Below are positions 9,027 through 18,366 of a stretch of DNA of 62,373 nucleotides, piece by piece. The stretch is from Sinomicrobium pectinilyticum (lineage in GTDB: Bacteria > Bacteroidota > Bacteroidia > Flavobacteriales > Flavobacteriaceae): positions 1-62,373 of the forward strand of contig NZ_RJTM01000025.1 of the NCBI RefSeq assembly GCF_003725735.1. Reading direction: 5' to 3'. The notes beneath the pieces are model-generated. The model did not search any database. It was not told the DNA's origin and saw nothing but the letters and a program-made list of their open reading frames with translations. Every line of letters begins with the position of its first letter. Position 1 is the first letter of the stretch. The translations under genes were made by a program, and so were the position numbers.

Positions 9027-9959
9027 ATGAGTATAAACCATACGTCGCTGGAAGATTTTTACAAGGAGGCGGTAGAATTCACAGGCAAAGATATCGAAGC
9101 ATTGTTACCTTCGGGGATTCACAAGGAAATAGGACATTTCAATATTTTTGATGTGGCGGATACCATACGGAATGCCAGGCGAAAAAAAATAATGCCTTAT
9201 AACCGGAGAGCTTATTACAAGATCAGCCTCATCAGAGGCAGAAACCGTGCGGAATACGCCGATAAAATAATACAGGTAAATCAGAACGCCCTGTTATTCG
9301 GAACGCCTAAAATCCCTTATAACTGGATACCGCAGGATGATAATCAAGCCGGTTCTTTCTGTGTTTTTACGGAAGAATTCATGGTAAAGAACAAAACCGG
9401 TGTAATCCTCGACGAGCTCCCTATCTTCAGGTCAGGAGGATATCCTGTATTTGAAATATCGTCAGAGGAAGCTGAAGATATAGAACGGGTATTCCAGAAA
9501 ATAAAAAAGGAGATCTCGTCGGATTACGAATTCAAATACGACCTGCTCCGCAATTATGTGCTGGAACTCATACATTACGGGCAGAAACTACAGCCCGCCA
9601 CTATCCTTCACTCCGGTAAAAATGCATCTACCCGTATCCTCTCCCTCTTTATTGAGCTGCTTGAACGACAGTTCCCCATCGAATCCCCGGAACAGAGACT
9701 TAAGCTTCGTACGGCAAAGGATTATGCTGACAGGCTGTCCGTTCACGTCAATCACCTGAACAAGTCCCTTAAAGAAAATACGGGAAAGACAACTACCGAC
9801 ATTATTGGAAGCCGGATTACCCAGGAGGCCAAAATATTACTGAAACAAACGGACTGGAGCATTTCGGAAATAGCTTACAGCCTGGGATTTGAAGAAATAG
9901 CCCATTTTTCCAATTTCTTTAAAAAACAGACCTCCCTTTCTCCGTTAAATTACCGATAA
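9027..9959 (+). CDS. AraC-family transcriptional regulator
   Basis: With the start at MSINHTSLEDF (9027) the protein has 310 residues. The N-terminal two thirds resemble the cupin-like sensor half of flavobacterial AraC proteins (YYKISLIRGRNRAEY, FGTPKIPYNW). The C-terminal 90 or so residues form the double helix-turn-helix: AKDYADRLSVHVNHLNKSLK and AKILLKQTDWSISEIAYSLGF, then FSNFFKKQTSLSPLNYR, the canonical ending. The open frame extends upstream to 8997, but that would begin inside the promoter box. It lies directly before an SDR gene that carries the same upstream motif, so it probably controls that gene and itself. The ligand is unknown. Confidence 0.9.
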   Translation: MSINHTSLEDFYKEAVEFTGKDIEALLPSGIHKEIGHFNIFDVADTIRNARRKKIMPYNRRAYYKISLIRGRNRAEYADKIIQVNQNALLFGTPKIPYNWIPQDDNQAGSFCVFTEEFMVKNKTGVILDELPIFRSGGYPVFEISSEEAEDIERVFQKIKKEISSDYEFKYDLLRNYVLELIHYGQKLQPATILHSGKNASTRILSLFIELLERQFPIESPEQRLKLRTAKDYADRLSVHVNHLNKSLKENTGKTTTDIIGSRITQEAKILLKQTDWSISEIAYSLGFEEIAHFSNFFKKQTSLSPLNYR

Positions 9960-9966
9960 CTTACTT

Positions 9967-9983
9967 ATTTGATTTTTACAAAT
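9967..9983. promoter_or_regulatory. Shared operator-like motif, copy 2 (upstream of the SDR gene)
   Basis: ATTTGATTTTTACAAAT repeats the sequence at 8995-9011 with two differences, and is part of the longer inverted repeat TTATTTG (9965-9971) / CAAATAA (9979-9985). The SDR start is at 10055. Confidence 0.5.
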
Positions 9984-10054
9984 AACGGATAGATTTACAC
10001 AAACATCCCGCTAACAGAATGCCCGTACTTTGCAGTACTAAAAATCAAACAGAT

Positions 10055-10816
10055 ATGCGTACTCAAAAAATTGCACTGGTAACGGGCGGTAGCCGGGGAC
10101 TCGGCAGAAATATGGCCGTCAGCCTTGCTTCAAAAGGCATCGATGTTATTCTTACCTATAACAGTAACAAACAAAAAGCGGATGAGGTTGTGGCAGAGGT
10201 CCGTTCCCTCGGGCAAAAGGCGATAGCCTATCCGTTAAACACCGGTAAGGTGGAAACATTCGATGAATTCTTCGAACAGGTTACTTCCCACTTACAAGAG
10301 GAAACGGGAAGCCCGAATTTCGATTTTCTCATTAACAATGCCGGAACAGCATTATACGCCTCTTTTGCCGAAACAACGGAAGAACAGCTGGACAACATGA
10401 TAAATATTCACTACAAAGGAGTCTTTTTCCTCACCCAAAAAGCACTTCCCTTTTTGAACGATGGCGGAAGGATCATTAACATTTCCTCCGGGCTTGCCCG
10501 TTTTTCCCTGCCCGGTTCTTCGGGATATGCTTCGATGAAAGGAGCCGTGGAAGTACTTACGAGGTATCTGGCCAAAGAACTCGGAATCAGGAAGATCACT
10601 GCCAATGTAGTGGCGCCGGGAGCTATAGAAACGGATTTCGGCAACGGACGTGTACGGGATAATAAGGAGATGAATGACATGGTAGCGGGCGTTACTGCCC
10701 TTGGCCGTGCAGGACTGCCCGACGACATCGGGGGCATTGTTGCCTTTCTCTGTACGGACGAAGCCCGTTGGATAAATGCTCAACGTATTGAAGCATCCGG
10801 CGGAATGCATATTTAA
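10055..10816 (+). CDS. SDR family NAD(P)-dependent oxidoreductase
   Basis: The protein has 253 residues from MRTQKIALVTGGSRGLGRN. It shows the classical short-chain dehydrogenase layout: cofactor loop TGGSRGLG (about 10-17), NNAG (about 94), the catalytic Ser in INISSGLARFS and the YASMK active-site pair (Tyr and Lys of YxxxK), then the GAIETDFG segment and a C-terminal substrate loop. The Rossmann N-terminus fixes the start; an upstream ATG at 10019 adds 12 residues without family support. The substrate cannot be read from sequence. The shared upstream motif ties it to the AraC gene 95 bases upstream. Confidence 0.9.
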   Translation: MRTQKIALVTGGSRGLGRNMAVSLASKGIDVILTYNSNKQKADEVVAEVRSLGQKAIAYPLNTGKVETFDEFFEQVTSHLQEETGSPNFDFLINNAGTALYASFAETTEEQLDNMINIHYKGVFFLTQKALPFLNDGGRIINISSGLARFSLPGSSGYASMKGAVEVLTRYLAKELGIRKITANVVAPGAIETDFGNGRVRDNKEMNDMVAGVTALGRAGLPDDIGGIVAFLCTDEARWINAQRIEASGGMHI

Positions 10817-10849
10817 GCATCTTTGGCTTTCCGAAAACAGTACGAGGGC

Positions 10850-10957
10850 GTCTAAAAAGTTTTTTCAACCCCCTGAGATTTGCGTATTTGAGATTTTTCT
10901 CGGATACCTACCCGAATAAAAAAGAGGCTGCCTTGACTTTTTAGACAGCCTCTTTTT
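10850..10957. terminator. Nested inverted repeats, bidirectional terminator
   Basis: AAAAAGAGGCTG (10919-10930) pairs with CAGCCTCTTTTT (10946-10957), a strong A-stem-T hairpin that works in both directions, between the SDR gene and the convergent sigma gene. GTCTAAAAAGT (10850-10860) also pairs with ACTTTTTAGAC (10936-10946), so an alternative longer fold competes with the hairpin. Confidence 0.75.
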
Positions 10958-11074
10958 ATTGCTTTCCCTGTGGCCATAGAATGTTTTTTATCCTATCGTT
11001 CTTATTAACACATTCAAACAAAAGCATCATATAATAAAGTTCAATATATTGATTACAAATAAAATAGGTTAAAA

Positions 11075-11635
11075 TCACATATTAAGGACAAGAGCCAGAA
11101 CGAGAGGGTTATCTTTCAGACGTTCCCGGAGTTTAATCATGGCTATCCGCATTTGGGTTTCTACGGTTTTTACGGATATATTCAGTTTTTCGGCGACTTC
11201 CTTATAGGTAAATCCCTCTTTTTTATTCAGGATGAATATGTTCCGGCATTTGGGAGGCAGCTCTTCTATGGCACTTTCCAGCAGTTCCAGTTGCCGCATC
11301 AGTTCTGTTTCCGACTGACCGGACATCTCATATAAAGCCTCCTCTTTCAGGTTCTCCAAGTAATCGTTGGTTTTTTTCATCTGCCGGTATTTATCTATAA
11401 AAAGATTATATGCCGTACTATAGAGGTAGCTTTTTAAGGAAGTATGTATCCGGAGTTCCCTTCTCTTTTCCCACAATTTTACAAAACTGTTCTGGGCGAT
11501 ATCCTCGGCCTCGCTTCGGTCCTGCGTGTACTGGCATATATATGCGACCAAAGGAATATAATGGGCATTAAAAATTTCCGTAAAAGATTGATCGTCTCCA
11601 TCTTCAACAAAAGATCTCAATGCGTCCTTCTTCAT
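11075..11635 (-). CDS. ECF RNA polymerase sigma factor (Bacteroidota FecI/SusC-associated type)
   Basis: The protein has 186 residues from MKKDALRSFVEDGDDQSFTE. Sigma region 2 is seen in FNAHYIPLVAYICQ and EDIAQNSFVKLWEKR, and region 4 in LPPKCRNIFILNKKEGFTYK then VAEKLNISVKTVETQMRIA. An upstream ATG adds 15 residues that fit no family feature. It is divergent from a FecR anti-sigma gene that leads a SusC/SusD operon, so it most likely drives that operon when the outer-membrane receptor signals through FecR. Confidence 0.92.
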   Translation of the reverse strand: MKKDALRSFVEDGDDQSFTEIFNAHYIPLVAYICQYTQDRSEAEDIAQNSFVKLWEKRRELRIHTSLKSYLYSTAYNLFIDKYRQMKKTNDYLENLKEEALYEMSGQSETELMRQLELLESAIEELPPKCRNIFILNKKEGFTYKEVAEKLNISVKTVETQMRIAMIKLRERLKDNPLVLALVLNM

Positions 11636-11863
11636 ATAAACCGAATTAATGAGGTATTCATTATACAGATAAATCAGCACTATGCCGTTCCATGTGCATA
11701 TATCACCTGTTTCTGATCTGATATAAAAAAGCTAAGGATGGGGTAGCTACCGAAGCGTCAGTAAACGTGTTTTCGCAAAGATTAAAAAAAAATAAAAAAT
11801 TTTAAGGGTTTTTGATCATTTTTCAGTCACTATCAAAAATACTCTTTTGAATTGACATAAATT

Positions 11864-13006
11864 ATGGAGGATATCATAATTAAATATTTCAATAATACAA
11901 TTACCGAAACAGAACTGGAAACCCTGTCCGGATGGCTGTCAGAAGATAAGAAAAATGAATTGTATTTCAAAAAGCTCGTTCAGGATAATTATCTCACCGA
12001 TATCTGGGCGCAGGACAACCCCGGGCCGGATGCCCTGGCCGACATACTGCACAGGATAAAGAAACCGAAGGAAAAAAGCAGGGGGATACGGGTCTTGCAG
12101 CCACTGTTGAAATATGCAGCCATAGCTGTAATAATACTGGGTGCAGGTTATATGGTTCTGTTAAACGACCCCGAAGAAAAACTGCAATATGAGCCTGAAC
12201 TTGTAACGCTGAAACTCAGCGACGGCACCGTAAAGGAGCTTCGTGCCAATGACAGTAAAGAAATAATAGATACTCACGGAGATCTTGTCATTAATCAGCA
12301 AAATGATCGTCTGGATTACAATACGGAAAGCCGGAATACTGCCGGGAAACCTGTTTTTAATGAACTTACGGTCCCGAAAGGCAGAAGGTTTAACATTTTA
12401 CTCGCCGACGGTACGGAAGTATTCCTGAACTCGGAATCCATACTTCGCTTTCCCGTAAGTTTCGAAGGAGGAAAACAGAGGCAGGTTTACCTGAAAGGCG
12501 AAGGATATTTTTCCGTGACCGGGAACAAGGAAAAACCTTTCCTGGTAAACACAGGCGAAATGGTGGTGGAAGTACTAGGTACCCGCTTTAATGTAAGGGC
12601 ATATGAAAATGACGGCTGTATAAAGACATCCCTGCAGGAAGGTTCCGTCCAGGTAAGCAGAAAAGATTCGGAAGGCACACCGGTAACCATTGTCCCGGGG
12701 GAAGCTGCTTTCTTCAACAACAAAAAAGGAACGATCTCCGTAGACAAGATCATCATAGAAAATGATGTGGCCTGGACAGAACACCGCTTGGTTTTCATAC
12801 AGGAACCGTTTTCTGAGGTGATCAAAAAAATTGAGCGAAGTTACGGTGTACGTATTGTCAATGAGAACAAGGAGCTGGAAAATGTGCGTTTTTACGGCGA
12901 TTTCGATATTCAGGATGAAAGTGTCGAAGATGTACTGAAAGCCTTTACCACCATTAAATTCTTTGAATATTCCCTCAAAGACGATCTCATAACCATAAAG
13001 AAATAA
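11864..13006 (+). CDS. FecR family anti-sigma factor
   Basis: A 380-residue inner-membrane anti-sigma protein. The first 80 or so residues are cytoplasmic (NNTITETELETLSGWLSE binds sigma in this family), followed by one membrane helix (LLKYAAIAVIILGAGYMVLL, about 80-100). The periplasmic FecR domain follows (VPKGRRFNILLADGTEVFLN, GEGYFSV, GTRFNVRAY), and a DUF4974 domain closes the chain (WTEHRLVFIQEPFSEVIKKI, FYGDFD). It sits 180 bases before susC and divergent from the sigma gene; the pair forms a surface-signalling switch for the uptake operon. Confidence 0.93.
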   Translation: MEDIIIKYFNNTITETELETLSGWLSEDKKNELYFKKLVQDNYLTDIWAQDNPGPDALADILHRIKKPKEKSRGIRVLQPLLKYAAIAVIILGAGYMVLLNDPEEKLQYEPELVTLKLSDGTVKELRANDSKEIIDTHGDLVINQQNDRLDYNTESRNTAGKPVFNELTVPKGRRFNILLADGTEVFLNSESILRFPVSFEGGKQRQVYLKGEGYFSVTGNKEKPFLVNTGEMVVEVLGTRFNVRAYENDGCIKTSLQEGSVQVSRKDSEGTPVTIVPGEAAFFNNKKGTISVDKIIIENDVAWTEHRLVFIQEPFSEVIKKIERSYGVRIVNENKELENVRFYGDFDIQDESVEDVLKAFTTIKFFEYSLKDDLITIKK

Positions 13007-13185
13007 AGATATCGATATACCATAATGCTAACTCAATTCAAACAACCTTATTTAAAAACCAGTGCCTATGTAATAGAACCTTACTAGCCGAAAAAAGGGA
13101 AAATGCGCCAACATTTCCCCTTCTGCTCTTCATTAAATGATTTACTTATCGCACACGAAACCATTAAACAAAGTTTTTCAAAATT

Positions 13186-16100
13186 ATGAAAATAAAACAT
13201 TTAAAAGTGAAGCTATCACTCTTTTTCATATTCTTTTCTATCTTCCAGATAGTTGCTTATTCAGGATACGGACAGAAAAAAGTAGATCTGTCCCTTGAAA
13301 ATATCCCTATAAAAGAAGCCCTGGAAGAAGTAAAGGAACAGACCGGTTACAGCTTTTTCTATAGGGAAGACATTCTGAACCCGGAGCTGTCCGTATCTCT
13401 TCATGTAAAACAGGCACTTGTGAACGAAGCCCTCCGGTTACTGTTTGAAGGTATGCCCATTACCTTTAAAATACGGAATGAACGGGTATTTCTCATGGAA
13501 AAAGAAGATAAAAAGGATCTTCCGGTTTCTTCCGTACCTTCTTCCGTACTCCAGACCGGGATATCCGGTACGGTTACCGATACGGGCGGTGTGCCCTTAC
13601 CGGGGGTTACCGTAATCGTGGAAGGTACATCTCGCGGAGTTACTACGGATTTTGACGGAAAATATACGATTACCGCAAAAAGCGGCGATATATTGGTATT
13701 CCGGTATCTGGGAATGAAATCCAAAAAAGTCACCGTATCGGGGGAAACAGTGAACGTGTCTTTGGAGGAGGATGTTTCCGAACTGCAGGGAGTTGTGGTT
13801 ACCGGGTACCAGGACATTGCCAAAAAAGTATTTACCGGGGCATCACAGACCATCAATGCCGAAGAAATGAAAATAGACGGTATTGTAGATGCGGGAAGGA
13901 TGCTCGAAGGAAGGGCAGCCGGGGTAAATGTACAGAATGTTACGGGTACGTTTGGAGCGGCTCCCAAAATAACCATCCGGGGCGGTTCTTCCATTTTCGG
14001 GGATACCAAGCCCCTGTGGGTCGTGGACGGGGCCGTCCAGGAAGAGATTGTGAACCTCTCTTTTGACCAATTGGTTTCCGGGGATGCCGCAACGCTCATT
14101 AGTTCGGCCATTGCCGGGCTGAATGCCAATGATATCGAATCCATCGAAATCCTCAAAGACGCCTCTGCCCTTTCCTTATATGGTGCTCGTGCACTTAACG
14201 GGGCGGTGATCATTACCACCAAACGCGGAAAACGAAATGCCAGAAGCACGGTAACCTATCAGGGGGAATTCACGGTGAGGAGTATCCCCGCGTATGCGGA
14301 TTACGACCTGCTCAATTCTCAGGAAACTATGGGGGTATACCAGGAAATGGAACGAAAAGGTTTTCTGAATCTCGCTACGTCCACACAAGGAAGATATGGA
14401 GGTGTTTATAATATCATGTACAGAGCTATAAACAGCTACGATCCGAATACAGGAAATTTTGGGCTGGAAAATACCCCGGAAGCCCGGAACCGCTTCCTGC
14501 AACAATATGAAATGGCAAATACGGACTGGTTCAGGACCCTCTTCCGTACTACACCTACCCAGAACCATACCCTCAGCTTTTCGGGAGGTGGGGAAAATTC
14601 GACCCAATACGCTTCTATAGGATATTTTACAGATCCGGGATGGAGCATTGCAGACCGCATACGCCGGATTACCGGAAATATCAGGAACACCTACTATTTT
14701 TCCGATGCGGTGACCGCCGGACTGCTCGTACAGGGCTCTATAAGGGACCAGAAAGCCCCGGGAACCTATAACCGGCAGACCAATACCGTAGACGGGGAAT
14801 ATACCAGGGATTTTGATATAAACCCGTTCAGCTACGCCCTGAATACGTCGAGAACACTCCGCCCGAGAGACGGAAATGGCAACCTCGAATCTTATCGTTT
14901 CAACTGGGCACCCTTTAATGTCATCAATGAAATGCAAAACAACAGCATTGATCTTAAGATCCTCGACCTTAAAATACAAGGGGAACTGGGGATTAAGATC
15001 AATGATGACCTGAAATATAATTTCCTGGGTTCTGTGAGATATGTGAAAAGTACTAAGGAACATAACATCACGGAAAACTCTAATGTTGCTGCGGCGTACA
15101 GGGCGAATGAAACAAAGGTAGTGGCTGATGAGAATATTTTTCTGTTTAAGGACCCGGACAATCCTAATTCGCTCCCCCAAGTGGTACTGCCGGAAGGGGG
15201 TATCTATAACCTTGCCGAAGACAACCTGCAAAGTTTTTATTTCCGAAACGCACTTGATTTTTCCAAAACCATTGAGAATAAACACGACCTGAAATTATAC
15301 CTGGGACAGGAATACCGGTATACCGACAGAAGTAATAATTTCTTTACGGGGTTCGGATACCAGTACAGCAGGGGTGGCATTCCTTTTACGGATTATCGTA
15401 TCCTGCAACGATCCCTGTTAAATTCCACCGATTACTTCGGAAAAACCCAGGACAGGGAAAGAGGGATTGCCTTTTTTGCCCAGGGGACCTATGCCTTCGA
15501 TAACCGCTATGTAATAAGTGCTACCGGGAATTACGAGGGTTCCAACAAGCTTGGAAAAGCACAAAGCGCACGATGGCTCCCTACGTGGAATGTCAGCGGA
15601 AAGTGGAATGTTTCTAACGAAGAATTCCTGAAAGACTCCCCGGTAATATCCAATTTATCTGTCAGGGGCGGTTACGGTCTTATTGCGGGGCTCGGTATAG
15701 CCAGCAATGCCCTTGCTATCTTTCGTAACGAGATAACCAACAGGTTTAATCCGGCCGACAGGGAAAATATGATTGATATCGATGAGCTGGAAAACAGCGA
15801 GCTCACCTGGGAGAAACTGCACGAAACCAATATAGGTATTGACCTGGGACTTTTTGACAATCGCATATCCCTGGCGGCCGATATATATCAAAAAAAATCT
15901 TTTGACCTTATAGATGTGGTAAGGACCAGCGGAATCGGAGGGCAATATCTGAAATTTGCCAACAATGCGGATATGACCACCAAAGGCTTGGAAATCGCCA
16001 TTTCCACGAAAAACATAAATTCGGAAGACTTTAAATGGAATTCTACGGTAAACTTCGCCTGGTTTGATCAGGAGATCACCAAAGTAGAGAATCTACCCAA

Positions 16101-16824
16101 TGTATTTGACCTCGTTCGGGATGTTGGAGGGAATGTGGCAGGATATCAGCGAAACTCTATCTTCTCCTTTGATTTTGCCGGATTGGATAACCGCGGATTA
16201 CCGACTTACAATTTTCACGACGGCAGAGATCCCATAACCGGGGTGGATTTTCAGGAAAACGAAGCCATCCTGGAATACCTCAAGTACGAAGGCCCCGTAG
16301 AGCCTAACGTTACCGGGGGACTGTCCAATATTTTCACCTATAAAAACTGGGAACTCAGTACATTGATTACCATGCAGGCAGGAAATAAAATACGGCTGAC
16401 CCCTATGTATAAAGACAACTACAATGACCTGGACGTATTTCCCGGTGAATTCATCAACAGGTGGCTGGTACCCGGAGACGAGCACATGACCAATGTCCCG
16501 GTAATTCCCTCAAGCAGGCTGATCAATAATTTTGATAACAGAGATCTAACCAGGGCTTATAATGCCTACAACTATTCCACGGAACGGGTGGTTGACGGTT
16601 CGTTCGTACGAATGAAAAATATAGCACTTACCTACAGATTTCCCGGTAGTATTACCGAAAAACTCGGTATGCGCACCTTTTTGCTCCGCTTCCAGGCAAC
16701 CAACCCGTTTCTGATTTATTCCGATGCCGCGCTCAACGGACAAGATCCTGAGTTTTTCCGTGCCGGAGGAGTGGCTTACCCCATTACCAGACAATATACC
16801 TTGACACTTAATGTAGGATTCTAA
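13186..16824 (+). CDS. SusC/RagA family TonB-linked outer-membrane receptor
   Basis: The protein has 1212 residues. In order: a signal peptide (1 to about 30), an STN/secretin-like signalling domain (about 31-105, LSLENIPIKEALEEVKEQTG), a carboxypeptidase-D regulatory-like domain (ISGTVTDTGGVPLPGVTVIV), the TonB box/plug (LDEVVV-like LQGVVVTGYQ; GAAPKITIRGGSS; SALSLYGARALNGAVIITTK) and a 22-strand-type barrel ending YTLTLNVGF. The STN domain implies signalling to the adjacent FecR. With the SusD lipoprotein it would bind and import a large nutrient energised by TonB. The substrate is not readable; the following genes suggest it is not a simple glycan. Confidence 0.96.
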   Translation: MKIKHLKVKLSLFFIFFSIFQIVAYSGYGQKKVDLSLENIPIKEALEEVKEQTGYSFFYREDILNPELSVSLHVKQALVNEALRLLFEGMPITFKIRNERVFLMEKEDKKDLPVSSVPSSVLQTGISGTVTDTGGVPLPGVTVIVEGTSRGVTTDFDGKYTITAKSGDILVFRYLGMKSKKVTVSGETVNVSLEEDVSELQGVVVTGYQDIAKKVFTGASQTINAEEMKIDGIVDAGRMLEGRAAGVNVQNVTGTFGAAPKITIRGGSSIFGDTKPLWVVDGAVQEEIVNLSFDQLVSGDAATLISSAIAGLNANDIESIEILKDASALSLYGARALNGAVIITTKRGKRNARSTVTYQGEFTVRSIPAYADYDLLNSQETMGVYQEMERKGFLNLATSTQGRYGGVYNIMYRAINSYDPNTGNFGLENTPEARNRFLQQYEMANTDWFRTLFRTTPTQNHTLSFSGGGENSTQYASIGYFTDPGWSIADRIRRITGNIRNTYYFSDAVTAGLLVQGSIRDQKAPGTYNRQTNTVDGEYTRDFDINPFSYALNTSRTLRPRDGNGNLESYRFNWAPFNVINEMQNNSIDLKILDLKIQGELGIKINDDLKYNFLGSVRYVKSTKEHNITENSNVAAAYRANETKVVADENIFLFKDPDNPNSLPQVVLPEGGIYNLAEDNLQSFYFRNALDFSKTIENKHDLKLYLGQEYRYTDRSNNFFTGFGYQYSRGGIPFTDYRILQRSLLNSTDYFGKTQDRERGIAFFAQGTYAFDNRYVISATGNYEGSNKLGKAQSARWLPTWNVSGKWNVSNEEFLKDSPVISNLSVRGGYGLIAGLGIASNALAIFRNEITNRFNPADRENMIDIDELENSELTWEKLHETNIGIDLGLFDNRISLAADIYQKKSFDLIDVVRTSGIGGQYLKFANNADMTTKGLEIAISTKNINSEDFKWNSTVNFAWFDQEITKVENLPNVFDLVRDVGGNVAGYQRNSIFSFDFAGLDNRGLPTYNFHDGRDPITGVDFQENEAILEYLKYEGPVEPNVTGGLSNIFTYKNWELSTLITMQAGNKIRLTPMYKDNYNDLDVFPGEFINRWLVPGDEHMTNVPVIPSSRLINNFDNRDLTRAYNAYNYSTERVVDGSFVRMKNIALTYRFPGSITEKLGMRTFLLRFQATNPFLIYSDAALNGQDPEFFRAGGVAYPITRQYTLTLNVGF

Positions 16825-16840
16825 AAAACGACAATTAATT

Positions 16841-18337
16841 ATGAAAACATATAAACGTTACGGTTTTTTATGGACTACCATTCTTGGTTTACTTATTTCC
16901 TGCGAATCCTTTCTGGATGAAGTGCCTGATAACCGTACAGAAATAGATAGTCCCGAAAAGATCAATGAACTGCTTACGGGGGCATATCCTGAGGCAAGCT
17001 ACTTTCTCTTCACCGAAAGCATGAGTGATAATGCGGATGACAAGGGCAACGGGGCTAATGCCGGGTTCAGGGACCAGGTAAATACGGAAATGTACAAATG
17101 GAATGATCTGAACAACGATCTCTCCGACACTCCCGTGTTTTTCTGGAATGCCTGCTACAAATCCATTGCCCAGGCCAACCAGGCCCTGGAATCAATTAAA
17201 GAAATGGGAAGTGGTAGTGAACTGGATGCCCAAAAAGGAGAAGCACTGCTTATACGAGCCTATTCGCATTTTATGCTGGCCACCTTATGGTGCAAACCAT
17301 ACAATCCTTCTACAGCAACATCTGATCCGGGAATCCCGGTAGTGACAACACCGGAAAAGGAAGTACTGAAAGACTATGAAAGAGGTACCGTACAGGAGGT
17401 ATACGAGCAAATAGAAAAAGATATTGAGGAAGGGCTCCCCCTTATCCGTGATGATTACGAACACCCGAAGTTCCATTTCACGGAAAATGCAGCAAAGGCT
17501 TTTGCTTCCCGTTTTTATCTTTTCAAAGGAGATTGGCAAAAAGTGATTGATTATGCGAATGATGTCCTGGCAGGAGGCGCAACACAGAACTTGCGAGGCT
17601 GGAATGACGATTACGCTACCATAACCCCCGCAGAGATGAAGATAAAATACCAGTCTTCGGAAGAACCAGCGAACCTGCTCATTACTTCTACCAGTTCAGG
17701 GTATGGTTATTTTTACAGGTCTTACAGATATGCCCTTTCCGTAAATAAAGAACAGGAATTGTTTCATACCAATACCAGCCCCATAGAACAAAAGGGATGG
17801 GCATATCGTATTTTTAGTGCGGACCTGTTTCGTAACATACCCAAATTCGATCTATACCAAAAAACAGCCAATTTAAGTGCCAGTACTGTTTATTACTATA
17901 CCATGTGTGTTCTTCTCTCCTATGATGAAGTATTGCTCAACCGGGCAGAGGCATATGCTATGCAAGAGGATATCGACCTTGCCACTCAGGATATAAATGC
18001 TTTTCTATCCAAAAAAATCAACGGGTATGACCCGGCATCGGATGTGTTGACCACGGAAGACATCAAAAATTTCTATACCCCGGAGCCGGGTGAATTCAAA
18101 CCGGCTTATGACATTTCGGAATCACAGCTTCCCTTTATAAAATGTCTGTCCGAATTGCGGAGAAAGGAATTCTGTCATGAAGGTATGCGATGGTTAGATA
18201 ATAAAAGATGGAATATGGATGTGAGACATTCGGATTTTTCGGGAAATATATCTACCCTGTCCGGAAACGATCCCCGACGGGAATTACAGATACCTCCGTC
18301 TGCCGTATCCTTCGGGATGACTCCGAACCCCAGATAA
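16841..18337 (+). CDS. SusD/RagB family nutrient-binding outer-membrane lipoprotein
   Basis: A 498-residue lipoprotein starting 16 bases after susC. The signal ends in LGLLISCESFLDEVPDNRTE, with acidic residues shortly after the Cys as is usual for surface export in Bacteroidota. The SusD helical TPR fold is indicated by AQANQALESIKEMG, GEALLIRAYSHFMLATLWC and LLNRAEAYAMQ, and the family C-terminus by FIKCLSELRRKEFCHEGMRW. It caps the SusC barrel and presents substrate. Confidence 0.95.
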   Translation: MKTYKRYGFLWTTILGLLISCESFLDEVPDNRTEIDSPEKINELLTGAYPEASYFLFTESMSDNADDKGNGANAGFRDQVNTEMYKWNDLNNDLSDTPVFFWNACYKSIAQANQALESIKEMGSGSELDAQKGEALLIRAYSHFMLATLWCKPYNPSTATSDPGIPVVTTPEKEVLKDYERGTVQEVYEQIEKDIEEGLPLIRDDYEHPKFHFTENAAKAFASRFYLFKGDWQKVIDYANDVLAGGATQNLRGWNDDYATITPAEMKIKYQSSEEPANLLITSTSSGYGYFYRSYRYALSVNKEQELFHTNTSPIEQKGWAYRIFSADLFRNIPKFDLYQKTANLSASTVYYYTMCVLLSYDEVLLNRAEAYAMQEDIDLATQDINAFLSKKINGYDPASDVLTTEDIKNFYTPEPGEFKPAYDISESQLPFIKCLSELRRKEFCHEGMRWLDNKRWNMDVRHSDFSGNISTLSGNDPRRELQIPPSAVSFGMTPNPR

Positions 18338-18366
18338 CCGCTTTTGAAAAATGTAAAATATAAAAG

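Noticed and set aside
14176-15285. 369-aa minus-strand open frame inside susC
   Set aside because: It lies entirely within a clear TonB-receptor gene; the translation has no family feature and is a shadow.
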